A stretch of 64,000 nucleotides of DNA, from contig CANRIT010000004.1 of NCBI GenBank assembly GCA_947630745.1, positions 1 to 64,000 on the forward strand, given 5' to 3'. The notes under the pieces were generated by a model that saw only the letters and a program-made list of their open reading frames with translations, was not told the DNA's origin and did not search any database. Shown here piece after piece: positions 35,501-43,438 of this stretch. A program made the position numbers and the translations under genes. This DNA is from an uncultured Clostridia bacterium (GTDB lineage: Bacteria > Bacillota > Clostridia > Christensenellales > UBA1242). Position 1 is the stretch's first letter. Each line of letters starts with the position of its first letter.

Positions 35501-38202
35501 TTGTCTTCTGAATTTAGCGCGGTAAACTGCTTAACAACTTGCTCGGAAATGCTGCTGTAAATGCAAGCATCCTTTAATTCGTTTACTAAGTTTGCCTCTG
35601 CCCTTACCTGCTCCTTTGACTTAACCCCAACTTGAACCGTATATTGCGGTTCGTCCAAAACTAGACTAAAAGCAATGTGTGCAAAACTATAACCACCATT
35701 TTCTTCAATAGATCTTACTTTCTTCTCTTCAATAGTTGCTAATGACCAATATCTATAATAATCCGGATCGGAATTGTCTGGACCGTAAGTAGTATATGTT
35801 CCATCGCTGTTCCAGATTGCCAATTTTGGAGAAGTTTCTATGTCAACCTTTAATGATATTGTAAGCTCAATATAAGCATAATCATTCCCTATTTTACAAA
35901 TATATCCGTCATTGCCTGCTTCTATTGCTATATAATTTGTTTCATTATTATCTAACCATGTTACACTATTCTCAGCCCAAGCACCAATATTTCCAACTTT
36001 ATTACTTCTTTCAATAGTATAAAAATCTTCAGTGTTATTCAGCACTACACTTTCACCCATTGTGCTAAATATTAATTTGTTTTCCAAGTCTACTTGATAA
36101 TTATCGCAGTTGTAGTCAATAGTTATTATCTGTCTATTTTCTCCTTCTTGTGGTACGATATTATATACGCCCATATTGTTGAAGGAAAAATTGCACGCAT
36201 TATATATTCTCTCTGTATTTACACTATACCTATGGGAATTACTGCTGTTTGTTTTATTAAAAACTAAAACATCATATTGGTTAATTTGATATTTGAAATC
36301 AAACCTACTATAATAAATATCATCTTCATCAACATATGGTATATCAAATTTGTACGCAAAAATCCCTTGTATTGGTAAATAAGTTCCACTGATACCCTTA
36401 GCATTAATTTCCCAATCGTTACTAGGTGGATCGCTGTTTATTTCGCTAGCAGTTTTTTGTTGTTGTGGGTTGTTTGCGCCAATAACATCGCCACTATCCA
36501 AATAATTTTCATCTAAATCGTGTGTATATTCACATCTTAACTCGTTATCTTTAATCTTAACTATATATCCTGGAGAGAACCCCGCGTCTCTTTCTTCATA
36601 TCCTACTATTCCACCACATTGTATTAAATAACTATTTGCACTTCCTCTACCTTGTAAACGTCCGGAATCGCCCTTATGATAATGTACTTGTACATCCCCA
36701 TCAAAAACACACTTTGTTGTACAATCACCGCTTAAAGCATTGCGACCCACTATTCCGCCCACACAAGTTTCAACTGTGTAATCGTTTTTTAATTGAAGCG
36801 GTACATCGTCCGTTAGCATATTTGATCTTAGTCCAACTGTAATGTCCGCATATACTCCACCCTGAACCAAACAATCGGCTATGTAATTAAAATCCGCTTG
36901 ATCAGAATTATATAGACCAACGATCCCCCCAACGTCTACTGAGTTTGGTTTTATCGCTTTAAGTACGACTTCCTCACCCATACTACGTCCGACAAAATTG
37001 GTTGTGCTACCGCAGTTTACTAATTTTACATTTACAGTACTATTATCAATTACATTAACAGATTCTATCGCATTTCCTTTTCCCCCACTTAAATCATATA
37101 CATCTCCATTAAGTTCTCCAGCCACCATGCCTACTTTTAAATCTGTTAGAATATATCTAGAATCCCATACCCACTGTCTGCCATCATTAACATTTACTGA
37201 TTCGCGTACTAGACCTGACGATTCTACATCTATATTGCAATTATTAAAAGCTAGGTTTTTAACAATACCACCATCCAATTTGGCAAACAATCCCAAATAG
37301 GTTGTTGCGGCGAATTGCCTATATTGACGATCATCAATTTGCGCGGTTCCAAGTTTTAAATAATGATATTCCACAAAATCTAAGTCTTGTTGATTATTTT
37401 TATAAGTGGTTTGACTTGGTGTATTATGGAATGTATCGCCATCGGACCACCAGCAATTATAATTACATATAGCCTCTGAATTGCCGAAAGATATATTTAA
37501 ATCCGAAATTTGATACCCGTCACCATCTAATATCCCAGAAAAACCAATAACATTCCTGCCAGTAACTGCTCCATCCTCAGTAATTTCTTCCGACCCAGCA
37601 ATAGGTCGCCAGCCGTGATAGACCCAGTCTTGATAAACTCTAACTTGGTCTTTGCCTTCATCATCTTTGTAAGGTTCACCGGCCCAAAAATAGAATTTAA
37701 GGGTATTAACACCATTCAAGTCAATATCATTTGTTAGCCTATAATTGCTGCTTAAATTTTCTTTAATTGCAGCAAGTCTACCTGAATCATCCAAATCACC
37801 TTCGGCGACTGTGGCGATGCCGTTATCCATATCCACGCCGTCAATGGCGTCAAGGTCTTGCGCTGAGCTTATAAGTCGCCAAGTGGTTTCTTCTGTTGAA
37901 ATTGTGCGCACGCCCGATTTGGTGGCGGTAACTTCAGTTTCGGTTTGCCAAGTGTAGCCCAAGCCGTCAGTTTCTTCACCAAACTGCGAATAGGTGGACG
38001 TGGAAGTTGGCAAGCTAAGCGCCTGCGCGCTGAAAACAGACGGCAAACAAAAGCCAGTTGCAAGCAGCGCAACAATTGCAAACATAATGGATAAGCCAAT
38101 TTTGCTGTTTTTGCTAAATTTATGTTTTTTAGAAAGCCAAACAACCAAGCCAATAAGGGCAAGCAGCACGCCCAGCACGATCAATGCGATTATATTATTC
38201 AT
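29572..38202 (-). CDS. Giant surface protein (2876 aa) with GLUG-like N-terminal region and InlB-like repeats
   Basis: N-terminal TM + KKHKF, second signal-like hydrophobic segment, WRLISSAQDLDAI...FSGILDGDGYQISDL, GGIVGLYNS, YKFEGWHY. Confidence 0.85.
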   Translation of the reverse strand: MNNIIALIVLGVLLALIGLVVWLSKKHKFSKNSKIGLSIMFAIVALLATGFCLPSVFSAQALSLPTSTSTYSQFGEETDGLGYTWQTETEVTATKSGVRTISTEETTWRLISSAQDLDAIDGVDMDNGIATVAEGDLDDSGRLAAIKENLSSNYRLTNDIDLNGVNTLKFYFWAGEPYKDDEGKDQVRVYQDWVYHGWRPIAGSEEITEDGAVTGRNVIGFSGILDGDGYQISDLNISFGNSEAICNYNCWWSDGDTFHNTPSQTTYKNNQQDLDFVEYHYLKLGTAQIDDRQYRQFAATTYLGLFAKLDGGIVKNLAFNNCNIDVESSGLVRESVNVNDGRQWVWDSRYILTDLKVGMVAGELNGDVYDLSGGKGNAIESVNVIDNSTVNVKLVNCGSTTNFVGRSMGEEVVLKAIKPNSVDVGGIVGLYNSDQADFNYIADCLVQGGVYADITVGLRSNMLTDDVPLQLKNDYTVETCVGGIVGRNALSGDCTTKCVFDGDVQVHYHKGDSGRLQGRGSANSYLIQCGGIVGYEERDAGFSPGYIVKIKDNELRCEYTHDLDENYLDSGDVIGANNPQQQKTASEINSDPPSNDWEINAKGISGTYLPIQGIFAYKFDIPYVDEDDIYYSRFDFKYQINQYDVLVFNKTNSSNSHRYSVNTERIYNACNFSFNNMGVYNIVPQEGENRQIITIDYNCDNYQVDLENKLIFSTMGESVVLNNTEDFYTIERSNKVGNIGAWAENSVTWLDNNETNYIAIEAGNDGYICKIGNDYAYIELTISLKVDIETSPKLAIWNSDGTYTTYGPDNSDPDYYRYWSLATIEEKKVRSIEENGGYSFAHIAFSLVLDEPQYTVQVGVKSKEQVRAEANLVNELKDACIYSSISEQVVKQFTALNSEDNPFNLSLGHSIALLYEGDEVPSEARGQDKGYIIAPNILGYKFEGWHYREIVYSSSGRGTEHSGMITAEDGQSYPVLNYSSCGFKNSTQIKYVSAIYSLITYTIKAEGIENAEVTAEQQFNITSNNLELTRPEVNNRTWGWAVFVKDNKVVGNDKVSATDNNFGNLTLQGSADQGAVCWNLVYSKKLRINYNGEVCNMYLLTTLLYYSYGDSEWVDGEQILTFKLREMPEYNLTILNDTSDVERNTNGSADHYYAGVNSQKGSGLTYADSVNFNITEESYYSFFSTNYASTGAAFYNRTDFGTFGDVKAFNSQSRNYWYVVYKYGYKVTGWTIKITFPEDRLDLADEYGDCYMIIYQEGGNYLWGIYSRNKGMFRLNSGDTTGWDNSYGGETVVPIDSLYTQSTTDGSHSSMGDMVLSLAGAFAGYGSIDFSLTMTPSWQAVKIGINNNNGQIYKVEYDSAYTFDTSALVSTGQTFAYFCYMTNSNGSYITDADKAILPAAIYNYRNIPRTKYTFVNNGDYEYSLTVRPYYLENIYRANLDLTDSGLDLDSLAIDQDAKDSYFAIKGEGGPSAYVYIWDNLPNVTYYAFNNQNNYTFAEDYITNYFANYVNTYNSYISSPRYSKNPRTYQDYETITNSQEENALPNPKLLLNVYKDEAGYYVYIVNNKSPNLPAFAKDYYALTYYTGDDDYKYKTYLGTYRVTEDNYIPQRLNNVWLYSYYLGATNKTNPDVPTFAHHFYRKSVQVRIESMGTEFALNLDCGYIILQTFDTLDSTQGDNGWNTYICLLENGKYNWYRYDANKIDEDNFIWEISKASEKISTKNLSVYSGCDIYIYMGDQSTSPMAMESGNYDHMIGYRADKTTTYGTSYNYESMELIKDNVPDASYKYKLEATAIADLGHNAQILTYVYFNELIYQFNFNVVDKNGQEWQNSKSGTYKLDYEEGVWNNQLSQLSELKVTKTPTVSVTYSANIGYEFYNEYPFVLHAAGLLDGRAVFNFDLPLAHLNDLQNADGSFNQTFSFELDGTWLREHFYRPNVDVNYVNNFDIPNEGFQPVGTIWIMTQEIDFDVKIRYVDLTDNNYFVDEDGNEIMFETDQKVSLASGKNQFVLKPNSGLGENNTQYGLNKIERTDDLSGEIYVYDYNGKIYTPVVSYAQMYSNHNVKDYDRRVYALPYAVNGFDVGVSYNITNYLAMRVNYSEGQIVNLNDRTIFYAYDMTPLLTLEIVGLVDENDINIDSRSVTVSNRVSDVTVGGGTSSQSTAVDNSKIYQLDGEQGTVVENDITYFANARGTKQIEKLYITALSTNRMVASYTNTYYSGVEYFLNGNQIQSSFGGDRISLEGENLLEIKFIARPLDLNVNFYVYEYDDNGRQIETKSVDIAQLIEMGVIAEDTEIELYPYADGLYLGKKVGFYGFEFDRNYSLTVQLNGRDLLTSAKSDADKVGYEYTDVVSIDDYTAFGKLDLNFYFEMTDNSMVFFDFTLMGEGAMAGDQYGVFGVGLFEADSLVSELETTMPESTSLRVLKGRKIEVEINTYAGYRYVGYRINNFNNLYSANDRPLDENNKLVLSESYAADGATKYHFVFEKVKFALNLNASHTDIDGMLGNYTMQAGAQSAETQNGGIISITNAYAGMDVTVTRRPVDASGKNIVNEEFYGYYFEKQLEETSEKYYAYADGNFYLDGEAPDGVERFVGDQFTFKLGQNLLNNLLGDSGAITLVVDHQIKYAMQIVVSDIYQELIYNTYIDDTPTSILQYGGPVYFVKGTTVEVRLSARFNKFRVTISGLGNTIEVPSDKGNTYSFSVELNKNYLDETLSNGSSVKNAIRIMVGTHNFNIAQQNFVYNTLDQLEKGTPVEATTLKNGGNRSYQGSFGSEQTMSIYAEIGAEQNRAALKYIRVTGNDFADFTIVIDNNLQVLVADGYNVYLSGNSFTITDGEHQAQFKITKRVTDGVGYWDFVFVQQGDILVKCEYVDYKTISPLV

Positions 38203-39817
38203 TTGCCAAGCCCCCCCCCCCTATACTTTCTTCCGTAGAAGGACCAACATTCAACATATAAGGATTGTTATTAATATCACCATCATCCAAACTTGCATAT
38301 TCTACATAATTCAGAAAATCATCAACCATGGAGTCGCCGCCATTTAACCAATCAATTCCAGTTTGGCTATTTAAATATGCTTCTATTTCTTCGTGGGCAG
38401 TTACTCCATAAATATCGGTTGAAGAAACACCGCCGATAATAGAATCTATAGTATAGTGGGCCTTACCAAAATGGTCTATATAACTTCGGCTGTCGTCAAA
38501 ATTTTCAAAGGAAGTGGTTTTTGTGTATACAAACGATTTGTATATATAACCCCTTTCCAAGAAATCAGCCAAAGCGTTATAGTGTAAATAAGAGTATACA
38601 TGCCCTGCCGAACCATCTTGACTTGGGCTAGCATCATTACCATAATAACCAACTACGGTGTTGTTTTTATCATTATAATATCCGCTTTTTTCAATTAACA
38701 CTTGACCAGCCGTTACATGCCCTATCATTCCACCCATGTTTACAATATCAAACACATTATCATTTCCATTAGATCCACTATATAGGTCATGACAATAATC
38801 ATAAACATACATTGATGTTTTACATAAACAGTTTTGAATAACCAATTTGCCACTACCTAAGTATCCAAGTAAACCGCCGATTGTTTGTCCTGTGCCATTT
38901 TGATATCCCCCAGATGATCCAGCTTGTCTTCTTGGACTTGCGTATTTAGCATTACTGAAAATATCTCCTGCAATATGACAATTTTTTATAATTGTTGGGG
39001 ATTTGCTGCTGTCAGTTTCACAAATTGCGGCTAATCCGCCTGAAATTATATTGTGAGAACGATTTATAACATTAGTGAGAGTAGTATACTCTTCTCTATA
39101 TTCCCAAGACATAACAAGATCAATATCGACATTGACCGCTAGATTTGATATTTCTGCTCCTGAAATTTTACCAAATAATGAAAATACTGAATTTTTAACT
39201 TTATATGATGCGTAACCTCTATTATTACAAGCACTATCTGGCACACCAGTACCAAAATACCCATCATCAATTCTATATTCATCAATTTCCCCGTCATCAC
39301 TATCTAGGGTTACCATTTCTTTATTATAATTAATTACATAACTAATCTGATAACCGTTTCCATCCAAACTTCCAGTAAACGGCTCACTCACACCAATTGG
39401 CACCCAATCGCTAACGGTAATGTCGGCATTTAAAACATAATCACCACTTAGATTGGACTTCATCCCATTAAGCACGTCGCTATCCGTGATGTCAATAGAC
39501 AGCGGCTCTATGGCGCGCAGGTCGGCGGCTGAGTTTATTAAGCGGTATGTTTTGGGGCTATCGTCCGACATGGTGCTTATTGTGCTTGTGGATGATTTTG
39601 TAACCAAATCCCACTTATGGCCAAACCCGTCAAATTCGCTGCCAACATAAGTAAACTGCTCAGGCTGGGTGGCTGAAACGCTTGACTGGGCAATTGCGTT
39701 TTTTATGTTGCTGATTGCGCTTGATGTGGCAAGTTTGGGTTGAATTGCAAAAAAGGACATCATCAAAAACGCGATGCCAAAAACAACAAACAATTTAACC
39801 TTTTTAAACCTAAACAA
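38195..39817 (-). CDS. GLUG-like surface protein (540 aa), related to the N-terminus of the downstream giant ORF; TTG start
   Basis: Signal peptide; TYRLINSAADLRAI...FTGSLDGNGYQISYV, GGLLGYLGSGKLVIQNC; ends IGGGGLANE* at the poly-G tract. AGGGGGaat SD before TTG. Confidence 0.85.
   Translation of the reverse strand: MFRFKKVKLFVVFGIAFLMMSFFAIQPKLATSSAISNIKNAIAQSSVSATQPEQFTYVGSEFDGFGHKWDLVTKSSTSTISTMSDDSPKTYRLINSAADLRAIEPLSIDITDSDVLNGMKSNLSGDYVLNADITVSDWVPIGVSEPFTGSLDGNGYQISYVINYNKEMVTLDSDDGEIDEYRIDDGYFGTGVPDSACNNRGYASYKVKNSVFSLFGKISGAEISNLAVNVDIDLVMSWEYREEYTTLTNVINRSHNIISGGLAAICETDSSKSPTIIKNCHIAGDIFSNAKYASPRRQAGSSGGYQNGTGQTIGGLLGYLGSGKLVIQNCLCKTSMYVYDYCHDLYSGSNGNDNVFDIVNMGGMIGHVTAGQVLIEKSGYYNDKNNTVVGYYGNDASPSQDGSAGHVYSYLHYNALADFLERGYIYKSFVYTKTTSFENFDDSRSYIDHFGKAHYTIDSIIGGVSSTDIYGVTAHEEIEAYLNSQTGIDWLNGGDSMVDDFLNYVEYASLDDGDINNNPYMLNVGPSTEESIGGGGLANE
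38211..38221. repeat. Poly-C/G tract (11 nt) at the junction of two surface ORFs
   Basis: Direct count: 'caag' + C11 + 'tatac' on the plus strand. Confidence 0.9.
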
Positions 39818-40171
39818 AATTCCCCCTAAAATTTGCTTGTTAGATATAATCTAACAATATTTTACCACATAGTGCAAGTTTTTACAAATAATTTACCCAA
39901 CTTTTGCAAAATTTTTCCGCCAATTTATTTACGACAAAACCACCTTGCTTATTTTGTTTTCAGTTTTTTCTTTTGAACCTTTTTAAATTATCCACTTAAA
40001 TTGAATTTATATTTTTAGTTTTTCACTTAGATTACTTGATTATTTAGATTTTATTTTTTAAATATTTGCTAAATTTTTCCACTTTAAATTTTTAATTATC
40101 CACTTTTTTTCTTATATATTTTGCTTTTATTTGGATTATCCTATTCGACCCGCTTGGGTGGCACACAACTT

Positions 40172-40214
40172 GCCGCCAAACAACTTTCCGCTTTGAAGAA
40201 AGGGGTTTGGCGGC
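40172..40214. repeat. Intergenic GC-rich hairpin
   Basis: GCCGCCAAAC (40172-40181) / GTTTGGCGGC (40205-40214) with inner CTTTC/GAAAG. Confidence 0.7.
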
Positions 40215-40242
40215 GTAGCCCCGCCCGCAACAAATCAGAACG

Positions 40243-40269
40243 CGAAAAAAAATTTGCAGCGAACTGCAA
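40243..40269 (-). terminator. Terminator of the Rho-like gene
   Basis: TTTGCAG-CGAA-CTGCAAA followed by T8 on the minus strand. Confidence 0.75.
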
Positions 40270-40271
40270 AC

Positions 40272-41354
40272 TTATTTAATGTTTTTAAAGTCAATTATGT
40301 GGTCGGCAAGTTTTTCATATCTCTTGCTATATTTATCATCTTTATACACAGCCAATATGGTAATTGCCCCACCATTTTCCCCATTTTTGGTAAGTGACAG
40401 CAAGTTGCCAGCAACCAATTCGTCATCCGCACAAACACTCATCACTCCAAAAATATCATCCACTGCAATAATAACCTTTTGTTTACTTTCCAACCCGCGC
40501 TTAGCATACGCACACGCCAATGCAATGATTTTTTTAGCAGTTTCTTCCGTGTCAGTTATTCGGCTTACAAACAAATCGGTATCGTTATTAATGGCATCCA
40601 AATATCCTTCATTTTTAGCAGCAATTGAGCAGTTGATATAAATTTTTCTGTCCGCCTTGCACGCATTAAGCACATCAATCAAGTGCGTGGTGTTGGTGTT
40701 GTTGTTATCGCCAACAAAATAGCAATTTTCGCCATGTTTTACATCCAAATTAATGCCATCCATTTCAATTTTTTGTGTGTTGACATCGTGTTTGATTGCA
40801 TCGTACGCTGGAACATTAAGCTGCCTTGCAAGCCTGCCACCATTTATTTTGGTAAGTTGACTAACCGACAGCTGCCCATCTTTATACATCACCTTGCCGC
40901 AGATTTTGTCACCCATTTTAAGGTTGTATTCACTAATCAGCTTTGCTGGCAAAAAGATGCAGTTGTATCTGTTGTCCTTAAACTGCCAAACAAAACCATT
41001 AAGCCCGTTGGAAATTTCCACCACACCTTCCACTTGGCTGATTTTGCCAAAATCGCCCTGGCTAAGCACAAATGGCTGACTGGTGGTTTCCGGCATCAAA
41101 ACGTCGACAAAGTTGAAACCTGCATTCTTTGGCGGCCTGCCCTGCTTGGTTTTGGAAAAATGTGGACTTGCATTTCCGTTGCTTATGTCCATAATGCTTT
41201 CTATTAACTCTCCCTTACGCTTGCTGGTTGGGCTGAACACTCCCATCCTGCGTGCAAGCTCCCTTAACTGGAAGATGCTTAATTTATCTAACTGGTCTTC
41301 AGTCATACGCACTCCTTCCCAAAAAATATCATATTCATAACCACAATTTAACAT
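40272..41354 (-). CDS. Rho-like protein (Rho_N, OB fold, degenerate RecA-like domain)
   Basis: N-terminal LSIFQLRELARRMGVFSPTSKRKGELIESIM; GKISQVEGVVEIS..GFVW OB region; GENCYFVGDNNNTNTTHL in place of the Walker A. Confidence 0.75.
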   Translation of the reverse strand: MLNCGYEYDIFWEGVRMTEDQLDKLSIFQLRELARRMGVFSPTSKRKGELIESIMDISNGNASPHFSKTKQGRPPKNAGFNFVDVLMPETTSQPFVLSQGDFGKISQVEGVVEISNGLNGFVWQFKDNRYNCIFLPAKLISEYNLKMGDKICGKVMYKDGQLSVSQLTKINGGRLARQLNVPAYDAIKHDVNTQKIEMDGINLDVKHGENCYFVGDNNNTNTTHLIDVLNACKADRKIYINCSIAAKNEGYLDAINNDTDLFVSRITDTEETAKKIIALACAYAKRGLESKQKVIIAVDDIFGVMSVCADDELVAGNLLSLTKNGENGGAITILAVYKDDKYSKRYEKLADHIIDFKNIK

Positions 41355-41604
41355 ATTTTTTAAAAAATGTCAAGTATTTTGTAAAGAAATCGACATAAAA
41401 TTTACAACCTCCCCGAAATTATAATGCAGTTGCGGTCCCCCAATTCGACATTTTTAATTTTTCGACCAGCAAAAAAAAACCTATAAAAATCGCCCCCATT
41501 TTTGCCCAAAATTTTATTCCCATCCCAAACAAAAAAAAGACAGCCCCTACAGCCATCTTCAATAACAATTTAATCAACTCACTAATCTAATACTTTTTTT
41601 GTAA

Positions 41605-42009
41605 TTAATAATATAACGCAGTCAAACGGAATTTGGTTTTTAAATCGTCGTTAAATCTTATTGCAATGTCGCATTTTTTAACATTTGTAAATTTAGGTTT
41701 TATATCTTCAAATTTACAATCTTTTGTTGTTTCAATAATTAGCATTGCGCTTGCAACTTTATCTTCGCCAAAAATCATATTGACAGCATTGCTATCGTCT
41801 GTTTCCAAAACCTTTACAAAAGGACTGTTACCGCACTCGTCTAAAAAAGCAGTAAATCTTTTCTCCGACAAGGCAATTAAGTTTAAAGACGCGTATTGGG
41901 ATTTACCAATACAATTATCTAGCAAATCAATAATTTGAGCACTTTTTTCGCTTGATATCTTGCTGCCATCACTGTTTTTTAATGTTAAATTTTTTAATAC
42001 TTCAATCAT
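41605..42009 (-). CDS. Hypothetical protein
   Basis: ORF with Met at 42009 (MIEVLKNLTL) preferred. Confidence 0.55.
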   Translation of the reverse strand: MIEVLKNLTLKNSDGSKISSEKSAQIIDLLDNCIGKSQYASLNLIALSEKRFTAFLDECGNSPFVKVLETDDSNAVNMIFGEDKVASAMLIIETTKDCKFEDIKPKFTNVKKCDIAIRFNDDLKTKFRLTALYY

Positions 42010-42289
42010 AATTCCTCCAACCAATATAATAGCACAAATAAATCTTTTTTGAAAGCAAATTTGCTTTCTATAAAAATTTTGTCAAAATTTTGTTGGCAAA
42101 ATCCTCGCAGTCGCCATGAAAAAAGTAGCAATATTAACTTCTAACATATTCCAAATATACTTTTAACGTGTAAACGATTAAGCGAGTAAACGATGATAAA
42201 GTGATAACAAATTAAATAAAATTGTGCTAATTAAATTTTCATTATATAGATAATTTTATAACAAACAAAAATAGAAAATTAAAACGCTA

Positions 42290-42312
42290 AAAAACTAGGC
42301 GGTGATGCCTAG
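42290..42312 (-). terminator. Terminator overlapping the 3' end of mazF-like gene
   Basis: ACTAGGC/GCCTAGT stem followed by T6 on the minus strand. Confidence 0.7.
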
Positions 42313-42642
42313 TGAAATCATAATTGCCACGTCCACGCGCTGCATGGTAAGAAGGTCAATTTGCCCTAGTTTTTCTTTAAGGCGGCGTTTATCGAGCGTG
42401 CGGATTTGTTCAAGCAGCACCACGCTATCTTTGGGCAGGTGATATTTGTCCTTATTAAGTTCGATGTGGGTGGGCAGTTTGGCCTTTGATAGTTGGCTTG
42501 TAATTGCGGCGATAATCACGGTTGGGCTATATTTGTTGCCGACATCGTTTTGGACGACCAAAACTGGACGAACACCACCTTGTTCGCTGCCCACAACTGG
42601 GCTTAAATCGGCATAATAAATTTCACCGCGACTTATTTCCAT
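42295..42642 (-). CDS. mazF: MazF/PemK-family endoribonuclease toxin
   Basis: [52 protein letters not shown]. Confidence 0.95.
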   Translation of the reverse strand: MEISRGEIYYADLSPVVGSEQGGVRPVLVVQNDVGNKYSPTVIIAAITSQLSKAKLPTHIELNKDKYHLPKDSVVLLEQIRTLDKRRLKEKLGQIDLLTMQRVDVAIMISLGITA

Positions 42643-42643
42643 C

Positions 42644-42832
42644 CTATCCTTTTAAAAATCCTTCCGTGATAGCCGTGCTGTCCAAGCAGTCAAAATCGGC
42701 ATTCAGCTGGTCTATTACATCAAGGTATTCACTATCATTGTATGCAGAAGGCAAAATGTTTGGCATTTTAGGTTTCAACCCACCTTTAAACGAATAAAGG
42801 TAGTTTATATATGCCATAACTATATCTTTCAT
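42644..42832 (-). CDS. Small acidic protein upstream of mazF (candidate antitoxin)
   Basis: 62-aa ORF ending 1 nt before mazF start; no recognisable RHH or AbrB fold. Confidence 0.55.
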   Translation of the reverse strand: MKDIVMAYINYLYSFKGGLKPKMPNILPSAYNDSEYLDVIDQLNADFDCLDSTAITEGFLKG

Positions 42833-42877
42833 AATTATTCTCCAATCAAAAAAATTTAAACGCGGCAGGCAAAAAGA

Positions 42878-43318
42878 TTACACTTTTGCAAGCAATTTTT
42901 TAAGTTTTTCGTAAAAATCGTCTTGAAATGCCTTAAAATCCGTTACCAAATCTTTAAGTTCTGGCGTTTTGGGCGCGCAATCTTTTTCTGTCTTAATTGT
43001 GTCAATTATACCCATAACCGTGCCCGAAATCATCATCTCAACAATATGCCGTGGGGAGGCATCCGCCCACAAACTCATATATATCATTGCGGTTTGTTTA
43101 AGCTTTTTAAACATGCTGTTGTCCTTAACTTCTTTGTCCTTATTAAGTGCCATAACATCCGCGCGGTCGGCAAATTTTTGATATTCGTCATACTGCTTTT
43201 TAAAAAGTTTTTTAAGTTCTTCATCTTTAACTTTTTTAAGCACTTTATCAATTGCCTGCATACCCACACTGGCATCTTGATAAATGCGATTTAACATTTT
43301 TAATTCACTTTGTACCAT
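42878..43318 (-). CDS. Ferritin-like / DUF2383-like helical protein
   Basis: LNRIYQDASVGMQAIDKVLKKVKDEELKKLFKKQYDEYQKFADRAD helical pattern. Confidence 0.5.
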   Translation of the reverse strand: MVQSELKMLNRIYQDASVGMQAIDKVLKKVKDEELKKLFKKQYDEYQKFADRADVMALNKDKEVKDNSMFKKLKQTAMIYMSLWADASPRHIVEMMISGTVMGIIDTIKTEKDCAPKTPELKDLVTDFKAFQDDFYEKLKKLLAKV

Positions 43319-43401
43319 ATATCCTCCACCACTAGTTTTTGTAATAATTTTTTAATTATGCAAAATTTTAAAAATAGATAAAAATTAAAAAAATAGCAAA
43401 A

Positions 43402-43430
43402 AAAAACGCACAAAAAGCGTGCATTTTTAT
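43402..43430 (-). terminator. Terminator of the transporter gene
   Basis: GCACGC-TTTTT-GTGCGT followed by a T-run on the minus strand. Confidence 0.6.
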
Positions 43431-43438
43431 AAATTTTA

